Of a DNA stretch of 9,428 nt, positions 1 through 6,442 are shown one piece after another (the first letter of the stretch is position 1; the number at the start of each line of letters is the position of its first letter). The notes beneath the pieces are model-generated. The model saw only the letters and a list, made by a program, of their open reading frames with translations. It ran no database searches and was not told the DNA's origin. The stretch covers positions 1 through 9,428 of the forward strand of contig JAEXUU010000727.1 of the NCBI GenBank assembly GCA_023452965.1, read 5' to 3'. The DNA comes from Pseudomonadota bacterium (lineage in GTDB: Bacteria > Pseudomonadota > Alphaproteobacteria > Rhizobiales > Beijerinckiaceae). Made by a program: the position numbers and the translations under genes.

Positions 1-156
1 GGCGTTGGCGCCGACGTAGAAGCCGGTCGAGGTGAAGGCGGGAACGTAGACCGGAGCAACGACCGGGCCCTTGCGGCTCGGCAGGTCGGCAGCGGAGGCA
101 GCGCCGGCGGCGATGAGGCCAAGGGCCGCAACGCCCGAGAGCAGAAACTTCTTCAT
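1..156 (-). CDS. Outer membrane beta-barrel protein (Omp25/31-like), N-terminal part only
   Basis: Only the first 52 codons are in the window; the gene continues past base 1. The ATG is at 156-154. The product opens with a classic Sec signal peptide: basic MKK, a hydrophobic Leu/Ala/Gly core and an AASA-AD cleavage site after about residue 23. The mature start (ADLPSRKGP, a Val/Pro-rich stretch, then TGFYVGANA) is the pattern of the Omp25/Omp31/RopB family of Hyphomicrobiales, where the FYVGANAG-type motif is the first beta strand. Such proteins are abundant eight-stranded outer membrane barrels. An AAGGAG ribosome binding site lies 6 bases upstream and a promoter-like pair further up. The family is inferred from the signal peptide and first strand only, because the barrel itself is outside the window. 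Confidence 0.85.
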   Translation of the reverse strand, partial: MKKFLLSGVAALGLIAAGAASAADLPSRKGPVVAPVYVPAFTSTGFYVGANA

Positions 157-162
157 AGTATA

Positions 163-168
163 CTCCTT
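163..168 (-). promoter_or_regulatory. Ribosome binding site of the outer membrane protein gene
   Basis: The leftward strand reads AAGGAG, 6 bases before the ATG at 156. It is a strong Shine-Dalgarno sequence and confirms the start chosen for the signal-peptide-bearing protein. Confidence 0.8.
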
Positions 169-218
169 GGTGTCGTCACTGGGGCCGGCGCTGGACCGAC
201 GGTGATTTCGATGTCCCC

Positions 219-247
219 GTTATAGGGGTATTCGCTGGCCGTGTCTG
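219..247 (-). promoter_or_regulatory. Candidate sigma-70 promoter of the outer membrane protein gene
   Basis: On the leftward strand, CAGACA (247-242, 4 of 6 matches to TTGACA) is followed after exactly 17 bases by TATAAC (224-219, 5 of 6 matches to TATAAT). Transcription would start near 212 and give a leader of about 56 bases. The -10 element sits inside a small inverted repeat, CCCC-TATAAC-GGGG, which could act as an operator or simply be chance. It is predicted by eye from consensus and spacing. Confidence 0.45.
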
Positions 248-554
248 TTGCTGCGAAAACACAACTGCTTGCCAGACCGCGGCGAAATTGCGGCAGAATG
301 CGGAACCATAAAGGCATATTGATCAACTTCGGTTAGTGATTGTTAAGATAGCATGAATGGTGAATCAAACGGTAACGTATCGGCAGCCGCCAAATCTATG
401 ACTGGACGACGCGAACACATTAACGCCGCAATCTGAATTCGGTTCCCGCGCTCCTCGCAGGCCCGCCTCTCGGGGGCCCGCCGGCCCGGCTGCTTGCAGG
501 CTCCCTCGCCCCATGCTTTAGCCGACCTTCCCGCCCCCCACCGAGACGTCTTGC

Positions 555-1352
555 GTGCCGCCTCTCTCGATTTTCATCATCGCCCGCGACGAAGCCGACC
601 GGATCGGCCGGACCATCGCGGCGGTGCGCTCGCTGAGCGACGACATCGTGGTGGTCGATTCCGGCTCGACAGACGGCACGCAGGCCGTTGCCGCCGGGCT
701 TGGCGCGCGCGTCATCGAGAACCCTTGGCCGGGCTACGGCCAGCAGAAGCGTTTCGCCGAGGACCAGTGCCGCCATCGCTGGCTGCTCAATCTCGACGCG
801 GACGAGGTCGCGCCTCCCGAACTCGTGGAGGAGATCGCCGCCCTGTTCGCCGCGGGGGAGCCCCCCGAGGAAGCCTACAGACTGCGCATTGCCGAGATGT
901 TCCCCGGAGAGGGCGCGCCGCACCGCTTTGCCTACGCCCTGACCCCGGTACGCCTCTATCGCAGCGACAAGGGGCGCTACTCGCCCTCCCCGGTGCATGA
1001 CAGGGTCGAACTTCAGCCCGGAACCCGGGTCGGCCGGCTGAAAGGCACGATCCACCACTATTCCGTGCGTTCGCTCGGCGAGCAGATCGCCAAGCTCAAT
1101 TCCTATAGCGACGCCCAGGCCGACGATCTCGACCAGCGCGGCGCGACTCTTTCGGCCTTGCGGCTGGCGCTGGAGTTCCCCGGCAATTTCTTCAAGGCCT
1201 ATATCGGCCGCCGCCACGCGCTGCGCGGTGTCTACGGCTTCATGACGGCCATGAACTACGCATTCTATCGCTATCTGCGTGTCGCCAAGCACTGGGAGCG
1301 CCGGCTCCAGCGCCGCGGCGAGCGCCGTGAGGGAGATCATGATGGCCGCTGA
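555..1352 (+). CDS. Family 2 glycosyltransferase, WaaE/KdtX-like
   Basis: The product is 265 residues. It has the GT-A fold signature of family GT2: an N-terminal nucleotide-binding strand with ARDE (10-13), DSGSTDGT (35-42) and the metal/nucleotide-sugar DXD motif as DAD at 81-83 within NLDADE. A PWPGYGQQK stretch (57-65) and SPVHDR (145-150) are typical of the WaaE-like beta-1,4-glucosyltransferase branch, which decorates the lipopolysaccharide inner core. The donor and acceptor cannot be read from sequence. No signal peptide or obvious transmembrane helix is present; the aromatic/basic C-terminal helices (about 205-245) may sit on the inner face of the membrane. Translation begins at GTG 555, the only start that leaves the first beta strand intact, with weak Shine-Dalgarno support (GAGACG upstream). 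The last 14 bases overlap the next gene, so the two are probably co-transcribed. Confidence 0.88.
   Translation: MPPLSIFIIARDEADRIGRTIAAVRSLSDDIVVVDSGSTDGTQAVAAGLGARVIENPWPGYGQQKRFAEDQCRHRWLLNLDADEVAPPELVEEIAALFAAGEPPEEAYRLRIAEMFPGEGAPHRFAYALTPVRLYRSDKGRYSPSPVHDRVELQPGTRVGRLKGTIHHYSVRSLGEQIAKLNSYSDAQADDLDQRGATLSALRLALEFPGNFFKAYIGRRHALRGVYGFMTAMNYAFYRYLRVAKHWERRLQRRGERREGDHDGR
1329..1335 (+). promoter_or_regulatory. Ribosome binding site of the pteridine reductase-like gene, inside the glycosyltransferase
   Basis: GAGGGAG lies within the glycosyltransferase coding sequence, just before two consecutive ATG codons (1339 and 1342). It favours these starts over a GTG further up at 1279, and it suggests translational coupling of the pair. 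Confidence 0.65.
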
Positions 1353-2091
1353 AGTCGCACTCGTCACCGGTGGGGCGCGACGCATCGGCCGCGCCATTGT
1401 CGAGCGCCTGGCGGAGGCGGGCTACGCGGTCGTGATTCACTGCAATCAGTCCCGCAGCGAGGCCGAGGAGCTCGCCGCGCAGATTCGCGAAAAGGGCGGC
1501 GAGGCGGCCGTCGTCACGGCCGATCTGGCCGACGCCGCCTCCACCGACAGCCTGTGGGCGGCGGCGGAGGCGCCGTTCGGCCCGGTGACACTGCTGGTCA
1601 ACAACGCTTCGAGCTTCCTCGTCGACGATGTCCGCTCCCTCGAGGTGCTGCGCTGGAACCGGCAGTTCTCGACCAACCTGCGCGCGCCCTCTGTCCTCGC
1701 CGGGGCGATGGCCAACCGGCTTCCGGCTGACCGGAAAGGCGCGATCGTCAACATCATCGACCAGCGCGTCTGGAAGCTGACGCCGCAATACTATTCCTAC
1801 ACCCTGACCAAGGCGGCGCTGCTGGCGGCGACGACGACCATGGCGCAGTCGCTCGCTCCTCGCATCCGCGTCAACGCCGTCGGTCCCGGCCCGACCTTCG
1901 CCAACTCCCATGGCGGCGAAAGCGCCCTCGCCACCGAAGCGGCTGGCACGGTGCTGAACCGCAAGGTCGAATCCCGCGAGATCGCCGACGCGGTGCTCTA
2001 TCTCGCCCGTGCCGAGGCGATCACCGGGCAGATGATCGCGGTCGACGCCGGCCAGCACCTGTCCTGGCGCACGCCCGATATCGTCGATTGA
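1339..2091 (+). CDS. SDR-family oxidoreductase, pteridine reductase (PTR1/FolM) type
   Basis: The product is 250 residues and is a short-chain dehydrogenase/reductase with a Rossmann fold. TGGARRIG (10-17) binds the cofactor, with the Arg pair typical of NADPH users. NNASSF is at 88-93 and the catalytic YTLTK (Tyr154, Lys158) follows. The usual catalytic Ser is replaced by Asp141, 13 residues before Tyr154. The same Asp-13-Tyr spacing and the NNASSF motif characterise trypanosomatid PTR1 and E. coli FolM, which reduce dihydropterins or dihydrofolate/dihydromonapterin. A role in pterin or folate reduction in the cytoplasm is therefore inferred, though many close relatives are only labelled SDR. 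The start could be ATG 1339 or 1342; the GAGGGAG site serves either. It overlaps the glycosyltransferase by 14 bases and converges, with a 13-base gap, on the isomerase-like gene to its right. Confidence 0.85.
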   Translation: MMAAEVALVTGGARRIGRAIVERLAEAGYAVVIHCNQSRSEAEELAAQIREKGGEAAVVTADLADAASTDSLWAAAEAPFGPVTLLVNNASSFLVDDVRSLEVLRWNRQFSTNLRAPSVLAGAMANRLPADRKGAIVNIIDQRVWKLTPQYYSYTLTKAALLAATTTMAQSLAPRIRVNAVGPGPTFANSHGGESALATEAAGTVLNRKVESREIADAVLYLARAEAITGQMIAVDAGQHLSWRTPDIVD

Positions 2092-2104
2092 CGGCGCGGA
2101 GCTC

Positions 2105-2734
2105 TCAGGCCTTGGCCTCGGTGCTGTAGGGCGCCCGGCCGCTCGCCAGCGCGTCATCGAGCAACTCGAGCCGGTCCTGGCCCCAGAACACCTCGCCGCC
2201 GAGGACATAGCTCGGCGCGCCGAAGACGCCCGCCTTGACCGCCGCCTCGCTCGACGCGGCATAGCGCGCCGCCACCGCCTCCGATTCGGCCTGGCCGACC
2301 AGGGCCTCGCCGTCGAGCCCGGACGCTTCGGCCATCTCGATCACCAGCGCCCGCTGCGAGAGGTCCAGCTCCTGCGCCCAGACACCGGCCAGCACCCGTT
2401 CCATGAAAGCACCGGGGTCCTTGCCGGCGAGCGTCGCGGCGATCAACGCCCGATCCGCCAGCGCGATATCGAGCGGGAAATGGCGTGGGAACAGGTTGAG
2501 AGGCTTACCCCGCCGCTCCCGCCAGCGCTGCAGTTCGAGGATGCGGTAGCGCTGACGTACGGGGTGGCGCTTGGGCAGCGGCAGGCCGCCCGTCTCGTCG
2601 AAGACCGAGCGCAGCGGCACCGGAAGATAGTTGACGGTGCAGCCATGGCGCGCGGCGATCGACAGGAAAAGCTCGTGCCCGAGATAGGTCCAGGGCGAAA
2701 GGAGGGAGAAGTAATAGTCGATCTGTCGCTGCAT
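2105..2734 (-). CDS. 2-hydroxychromene-2-carboxylate isomerase-like protein (DsbA/kappa-GST fold)
   Basis: The product is 209 residues with a thioredoxin/DsbA-like fold. The N-terminal strand is followed by LLSPWTYLG (11-19), where Ser13 takes the place of the redox cysteine and would bind glutathione, as in kappa-class glutathione transferases. Near the C-terminus, GVFGAPSYV (about 169-177) carries the cis-Pro, and FWGQDRL is the family hallmark. The founding enzyme (NahD) performs a glutathione-dependent isomerisation in naphthalene breakdown. No aromatic degradation genes are nearby, so here it is better read as a general glutathione-dependent isomerase/transferase of unknown substrate. 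I chose ATG 2734 because GGAGA stands 6 bases upstream and the family begins there; the open frame extends much further upstream but without homologous sequence. It is the last gene of the leftward block. Confidence 0.87.
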   Translation of the reverse strand: MQRQIDYYFSLLSPWTYLGHELFLSIAARHGCTVNYLPVPLRSVFDETGGLPLPKRHPVRQRYRILELQRWRERRGKPLNLFPRHFPLDIALADRALIAATLAGKDPGAFMERVLAGVWAQELDLSQRALVIEMAEASGLDGEALVGQAESEAVAARYAASSEAAVKAGVFGAPSYVLGGEVFWGQDRLELLDDALASGRAPYSTEAKA

Positions 2735-2740
2735 CGCCGG

Positions 2741-2745
2741 TCTCC
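2741..2745 (-). promoter_or_regulatory. Ribosome binding site deciding the isomerase start
   Basis: GGAGA on the leftward strand, 6 bases before ATG 2734. It supports the short form of this protein over a much longer open frame that begins near 3238. Confidence 0.65.
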
Positions 2746-2889
2746 ACGCAAGGCGCGGGAGATTGCCCTCTAGCGATGGGCCGCGACAAGTCGTTCCGGC
2801 GCGAATGCTCATGCGCGAATCGCGTGAACGGGCTGAGCAGCAGCGTCCGAGCCTTCGGCGACGACGAGCGCTTTCCGGCTTTGCGCGCC

Positions 2890-3174
2890 TCAGGCGGCCT
2901 TGTTCTTCACCGCGCCGATGATCGCGGTCAGGATCGCGCCGCCGGCACCGCCGCTGATCAGGTTGGCGAGGATCCCGCCAATACTGAGATTGCCGCCTGC
3001 CGCCGCCGCGGTGATCGCCGGCAGCACGATCGGAACCAGCTGGCCGAGCACGCCGCCGCCGACGAGACCAGCGATCGTGTTGCCGATGGTACCGAGATCG
3101 AAGGTCGGCGAAGCCTTGCCGGCCGCATTGCCGCCGATCGCGCCGGCGACCAGGTTCATCAGGATCTGTTCCAT
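2890..3174 (-). CDS. Small Gly/Ala-rich membrane-associated protein of unknown function
   Basis: The product is 94 residues. It starts MEQILMNLVAGAIGGNAAGK, then has two long runs dominated by Gly, Ala, Leu, Ile and Val (about 30-60 and 64-88), with repeated GG and GxxxG-type spacings, and ends in a short basic tail (KNKAA). This looks like a glycine-zipper pair of membrane-inserted or membrane-packed helices. It has no cysteine and no recognisable catalytic motif. I recall similar short hypothetical proteins in Hyphomicrobiales, but I can assign no function. Upstream support is modest: a G-run (GGGGGA) 3 bases before the ATG. It is 100 bases downstream of pgeF and about 155 bases upstream of the isomerase gene, all in one direction. 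Open frames on the opposite strand over the same bases have no protein-like features. Confidence 0.7.
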   Translation of the reverse strand: MEQILMNLVAGAIGGNAAGKASPTFDLGTIGNTIAGLVGGGVLGQLVPIVLPAITAAAAGGNLSIGGILANLISGGAGGAILTAIIGAVKNKAA

Positions 3175-3274
3175 GCGTCCCCCGCAGCCATGTTGATGGT
3201 GGATGACCGCGGAAGGATGACTCCGTCCCGTCCCGCAAGCAACAAAAGATGACGCAAGGGCAGGCCTGCGAGGA

Positions 3275-4039
3275 TCAGCCCAGCGCGATCGCCGAGATCA
3301 GCCGGCCGTAATCGGCCTCCTGGCGATGGGTCGTGCGCCGATAGCTGTAGAATCTGGACTCGTCGCCATAAGTGCACAGGGCGAGATCGACGAAGCGGCC
3401 GATTCCCGCCTCCTGGGCGCGGTGGGCGATGAAGGCCGGCAGGTCGAACATCGCATGAGCCGGACGCTCGGAAGCGTGGAAGAAGCGCGAATAGGTCGCG
3501 TTCTCTGCCTTGAAGCGCTCGATGAACTCCGGCCCGACCTCATAGGCCGTGGCACTGATCGTCGGGCCGAGCACCGCGACGATGCGCTCGCGCCGCGCGC
3601 CGAGCTTCTCCATCGCCGTCACGGTCGCGCCGACGACGCCGCCGAAAGCGCCCTTCCAGCCGGAATGGGCAGCGCCGATCACCCCCGCCTCGCTGTCGGC
3701 GAACAGGATCGGCCCGCAATCGGCGCTGGAAACGCCGAGCGCGACGCCATGGGCGATCGTCACCATCGCGTCGGCCTTCGGGCGCTCCCCCGGCCAGGGG
3801 CCGGTCACCACCGCCACATCCGGCGAGTGCACCTGGTAGACGCTGACGAGCTTGTCACGCTCGACGCCGAGATGGGCGGCCATGCGCGCCCGGTTCTCGG
3901 TGACATGGGCCTGATCGTCCTGCGAGCCGACGCCGCCGTTCAGCGAGGCGTAGATCCCGGTCGAGACCCCACCCTCGCGCGTGAAGAAGGCGTGCCGGAT
4001 GCCGGTTTCGCCAGCAAGATCAGGAGAGGTGATGAACAT
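3275..4039 (-). CDS. pgeF: Peptidoglycan editing factor PgeF (YfiH, multicopper laccase-fold family)
   Basis: The product is 254 residues, the usual family length. The three metal-binding residues are visible: His71 in QVHSPDV, Cys108 in SADCGP and His125 in AAHSGWKG. E. coli YfiH has them at nearly the same positions. GPTISATAYEVG and CTYGDESRFYSYRR are further family signatures. E. coli PgeF removes mis-incorporated amino acids from UDP-MurNAc precursors. Relatives have been described as purine nucleoside phosphorylase/adenosine deaminase or polyphenol oxidase, so several database names are possible. It is a cytoplasmic zinc protein. The ATG at 4039 has GGAG and GGAAAG upstream. It begins 17 bases after the methyltransferase stop, so it is the third gene of the lgt operon. 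Confidence 0.92.
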   Translation of the reverse strand: MFITSPDLAGETGIRHAFFTREGGVSTGIYASLNGGVGSQDDQAHVTENRARMAAHLGVERDKLVSVYQVHSPDVAVVTGPWPGERPKADAMVTIAHGVALGVSSADCGPILFADSEAGVIGAAHSGWKGAFGGVVGATVTAMEKLGARRERIVAVLGPTISATAYEVGPEFIERFKAENATYSRFFHASERPAHAMFDLPAFIAHRAQEAGIGRFVDLALCTYGDESRFYSYRRTTHRQEADYGRLISAIALG

Positions 4040-4056
4040 CGCTTTCCGGCTCCGAT

Positions 4057-5163
4057 TCAGGGGGCGGCCTGCTCTGGCAGGCGATGAAGGTCAAATCCGG
4101 GCAGAAGCGGCAGGCGCGGGTCGGCCAGTGCCAGCACCTTGAAGAGCTGCCCCATATCGGTAGCGGTGCCGGCCTCGACCAGCCGGTTCGCGCCCGCGGC
4201 GAGCGTGCGCGCCTGCTCCGGCGTCGCCCGCCGCGACAGCGCCGCGACGCGCTGCTCCAGTCCCAATGCCAGCAGAAAATCGCGCTGCGTTGCCGGACCG
4301 TGCGCCGTCGCGCCGGCCGCCAACCCAGCCTGCGCCATGCGCGCGAAATCGACATGCACGGTGAGGTCGGCATCGCCGGGCTCGGCCAGCGGATCGACGA
4401 ATCCGTGCTGCCGCATCGCCTGAAGGGTATCGCCGAAGCCGGTCTGCGCCGCGCCATAGTCGATGAAGAGCCCCGCGCCGCCCTCTGCCGCGACATGGCG
4501 CGCGACCATCGCGACCGTCTCCAGCGCCGCAAGCGGCTGCTCCAGCACGGCGCCTTGCGGGGCTGCGCGCGCGATCTGCCTTTCGGGCTCGGCAGACAGG
4601 CCGAAGACGAAGCGCCCCTCGCCGTCGAGGCCGACCAGCCGTTCGCGCCAGCCTTCTGGCGTCAGCACGAACTGGTCGAGCGGCAGCGCATCGAGGAATT
4701 CGTTGGCGACGACGATCGCGGGGCCTTCGAGCGCCTGGTCGAGCCGCTCATGCCAATGCGGCGCGACGCCGCTCGCCGCCAGCGTCGCCATCTGCCGCTC
4801 GCGCAGCACCGGGCTGGTTTCGACGAGATGGACCGTCAGCGCCTCGCGAAAGCCCGGCACGACCCTGCCCGCCCGCAGCATGTCCTGCATCAGCGTGCCA
4901 CGTCCCGGTCCGAGCTCGACGAGGCGGAACGCGGCCGGCTCGCCCATCATCCGCCAGACCGTCGCGGCCCAGAGCCCGACCAGCTCGCCGAAGATCTGGC
5001 TGATCTCCGGCGCTGTGGTGAAATCGCCCTCCGCGCCGAACGGGTCCTGCTTCATGTAGTAGCCATGGCTGGGATGGCCGAGGCAGAGCGCCATGTAGCG
5101 GGAGAGGCTGAGCGGCCCCTCCTGTGCGATCAGCCCTGCGAGCTCCAGCGCCAGCGGCGTCAC
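4057..5163 (-). CDS. SAM-dependent methyltransferase, MidA/NDUFAF7 family (DUF185, COG1565)
   Basis: The product is 368 residues. Family motifs appear in order: GYYMKQDPFG (34-43), GDFTTAPEISQIFGE (46-60), the SAM-binding VELGPGRGT (82-90), ANEFLDALPLDQF, and later FIDYGA and DLTVHVDF. These are diagnostic of the family containing mitochondrial NDUFAF7/MidA, which symmetrically dimethylates an arginine of the NDUFS2 subunit during complex I assembly. The bacterial substrate is probably the NuoD-like subunit, but that is inference. Translation starts at GTG 5163. Its last two bases plus the next A form the TGA stop of lgt (GTGA overlap), which points to translational coupling. The reading frame stays open far upstream through lgt, but that part is antiparallel noise in another frame of lgt. 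Confidence 0.9.
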   Translation of the reverse strand: MTPLALELAGLIAQEGPLSLSRYMALCLGHPSHGYYMKQDPFGAEGDFTTAPEISQIFGELVGLWAATVWRMMGEPAAFRLVELGPGRGTLMQDMLRAGRVVPGFREALTVHLVETSPVLRERQMATLAASGVAPHWHERLDQALEGPAIVVANEFLDALPLDQFVLTPEGWRERLVGLDGEGRFVFGLSAEPERQIARAAPQGAVLEQPLAALETVAMVARHVAAEGGAGLFIDYGAAQTGFGDTLQAMRQHGFVDPLAEPGDADLTVHVDFARMAQAGLAAGATAHGPATQRDFLLALGLEQRVAALSRRATPEQARTLAAGANRLVEAGTATDMGQLFKVLALADPRLPLLPGFDLHRLPEQAAP

Positions 5164-6002
5164 GGTTGCGCCGGCCCTCGCCGGGCGCGCAGGAACAGGG
5201 CGAGACCGGCCAGGAACAGCGGGATCGACAGCAGCATGCCCATGGTCAGGCCGCCACCGGCACCGCTGCCCGTCCCGAACAGGAAGCCGAGCTGCGGATC
5301 GGGCTCGCGGAAGAATTCGGCGACGATGCGCGCCACTGCATAGCCCATGCCGAACACGCCAGCGACGAGGCCCGGCCTCTTGAACCCGCCAGCCCGCACG
5401 ATGAGAGCGAGCAGGATGAAGAGCACCAGCCCCTCGCCAAAGGCCTCGTAGAGCTGGCTCGGATGGCGTGGCACCGGCCCGGCATGGGGGAAGACCATCG
5501 CCCAGGGCACGTCCGGCGCCGGCCGGCCCCAGAGCTCGGCATTGATGAAATTGGCGATGCGGCCAAGGAACAGGCCGATCGGCACGACCGCGGCCGAGAG
5601 ATCGAAGACGCTGAGCACCGGCACGCCGCGCCGGCGGGCGAACAGGACGAGCCCGGTCGCGGCCCCGATCAGTCCGCCATGGAAGGACATCCCGCCCTGC
5701 CAGACCGCGATGATGTCCTGCGGCCGGGCGAGATAGCGTTCGAGATCGTAGAACAGCACGAAGCCGAGGCGCCCGCCGAGCACGACGCCGAGCGCGACGA
5801 AGAGCAGCATGTCGTCGAGTTGGTCGGCCCCGGGCCGAGCACGCCCACCCCACAGCCCATCGGCCATCACCAGCTTGCGAGCATACCACCAGCCGCCGAG
5901 CAGCCCGGCGACATAGGCGAGCCCGTACCATTTGATCGCGAGCGGCCCGATCTGGAGCGCGACCGGATCGATCACCGGGAAGGGAAGGACGAAGACGGGC
6001 AT
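5160..6002 (-). CDS. lgt: Prolipoprotein diacylglyceryl transferase
   Basis: The product is 280 residues with about seven hydrophobic segments, an inner membrane enzyme. It moves diacylglyceryl from phosphatidylglycerol to the lipobox cysteine of pre-prolipoproteins, the first step of lipoprotein maturation. Signature elements include IKWYGLAY (23-30), FHGG with His108 (matching the essential E. coli His103), and the Lgt motif GRIANFINAELWGR (147-160) with Arg148, Asn151 and Gly159. HPSQLYE is at 180-186, and RIVAEFFREPD follows at 225-235, where Arg225 or Arg232 would be the conserved Arg. The ATG at 6002 places the start just before the first conserved segment; no strong Shine-Dalgarno sequence is seen. 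It is the first gene of a compact lgt-methyltransferase-pgeF unit. Confidence 0.96.
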   Translation of the reverse strand: MPVFVLPFPVIDPVALQIGPLAIKWYGLAYVAGLLGGWWYARKLVMADGLWGGRARPGADQLDDMLLFVALGVVLGGRLGFVLFYDLERYLARPQDIIAVWQGGMSFHGGLIGAATGLVLFARRRGVPVLSVFDLSAAVVPIGLFLGRIANFINAELWGRPAPDVPWAMVFPHAGPVPRHPSQLYEAFGEGLVLFILLALIVRAGGFKRPGLVAGVFGMGYAVARIVAEFFREPDPQLGFLFGTGSGAGGGLTMGMLLSIPLFLAGLALFLRARRGPAQP

Positions 6003-6031
6003 GGGCAGGCAATCCGGGGGGCGTTGCGCGT

Positions 6032-6060
6032 GATGTCGAACGCTGACAGGGCGCGGTCAA
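6032..6060 (-). promoter_or_regulatory. Possible promoter of the lgt operon
   Basis: On the leftward strand TTGACC (6060-6055, 5 of 6 matches to the -35 consensus) is followed after 17 bases by GACATC (6037-6032), a poor -10 element. The position, about 30 bases before the lgt ATG, is sensible. The weak -10 keeps confidence low. Confidence 0.25.
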
Positions 6061-6099
6061 GCGGAAATGCGCACCGCTCTCCCGCCGGCGACCGCATCG

Positions 6100-6114
6100 G
6101 CAGGCTCAGCCTGC
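6100..6114. repeat. Short perfect hairpin (GCAGGC-TCA-GCCTGC)
   Basis: An inverted repeat with 6-base arms and a 3-base loop lies in the 149-base gap between the 85-residue gene and lgt. No T-run follows on either strand, so it is not a canonical intrinsic terminator. It could stabilise the 3' end of the rpsU transcript, where it would lie about 40 bases past the last stop. Confidence 0.4.
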
Positions 6115-6151
6115 GCTCCGGCCACGGCAGCCCGGAATCGTCGAACCGCGG

Positions 6152-6409
6152 TCAGTTATCCTTGGCCCGGCGACGGCGGACCGGCTTCGCTTCGCTCGGC
6201 TCCGGCAGCTTGGCCTTGGCTTCCGCCTCGATCGCTTCCTTGGCGAGACGCAGCGCCTTCAGGCGTTCCGTCTTAAGGCGTACCTGGAGGGCTTCGTCCT
6301 CGATCGCCTGCCAGACCTGCGAGGCATCGCGCTTGCGCTGCTCGGTTTTCTCGAAGGCGACCTGCGCGCGGGCCTTGGCATCTTCCAGCTTCATGTTGCG
6401 GCTCGACAT
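6152..6409 (-). CDS. Small charged coiled-coil protein of unknown function, downstream of rpsU
   Basis: The product is 85 residues. It is mostly Lys, Arg, Glu and Ala with no Cys, Gly or obvious motif; from about residue 6 to 68 it should form one or two long charged helices (heptad-like spacing of Leu/Ile/Ala, for example in LKALRLAKEAIEAEAKAK). It ends in a strongly basic tail (VRRRRAKDN) that could touch RNA or the ribosome. A strong ribosome binding site (GAGAGG, 4 bases before ATG 6409) supports translation. It follows the rpsU stop by 33 bases with no terminator between, so it is likely co-transcribed with rpsU. Similar short hypothetical proteins occur in Hyphomicrobiales to my recollection; no function is known to me. 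Confidence 0.75.
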   Translation of the reverse strand: MSSRNMKLEDAKARAQVAFEKTEQRKRDASQVWQAIEDEALQVRLKTERLKALRLAKEAIEAEAKAKLPEPSEAKPVRRRRAKDN

Positions 6410-6442
6410 GGCAACCTCTCCCCGGCTGGCGCCGGACGCGCG

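Larger units (their letters stand above)
157..554. other. Intergenic spacer between two divergent genes
   Basis: The spacer is 398 bases and contains no convincing gene. The part from about 240 to 425 is clearly richer in A/T than the surroundings, as expected of a regulatory region. It holds the ribosome binding site and likely promoter of the leftward outer membrane protein gene. From about 430 to 554 the sequence becomes very C-rich and leads into the glycosyltransferase. I found no clear rightward promoter. TTGATC at 319-324 is the best -35-like hexamer, but no good -10 follows at a proper distance. Confidence 0.6.

Noticed and set aside
333..346. CtrA-like site TTAG-N6-TTAA
   Set aside because: Both the first half-site and the spacing (6 instead of 7) deviate from TTAA-N7-TTAA; A/T-rich sequence gives such hits easily.
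420..1397. Leftward open frame of 325 codons opposite the glycosyltransferase
   Set aside because: It is antisense to a clear GT2 gene, with no ribosome binding site or recognisable domain.
2799..2820. Direct repeat GCGCGAAT spaced by 14 bases
   Set aside because: Two 8-base copies only, with no promoter hexamers placed around them; too little to call an operator.
2105..3238. Extended 377-residue form of the isomerase-like protein
   Set aside because: The first 168 residues are basic low-complexity sequence overlapping the 94-residue gene. A ribosome binding site and the family's N-terminus support the start at 2734.
3260..3269. Palindrome GCAGGCCTGC just after pgeF
   Set aside because: It is a loop-less 10-base palindrome without a T-run, so not an intrinsic terminator; expected by chance in GC-rich DNA.
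4057..6060. Extended 667-residue form of the methyltransferase
   Set aside because: The upstream half is an out-of-frame reading of lgt. The family's N-terminus and the GTGA overlap support GTG 5163.
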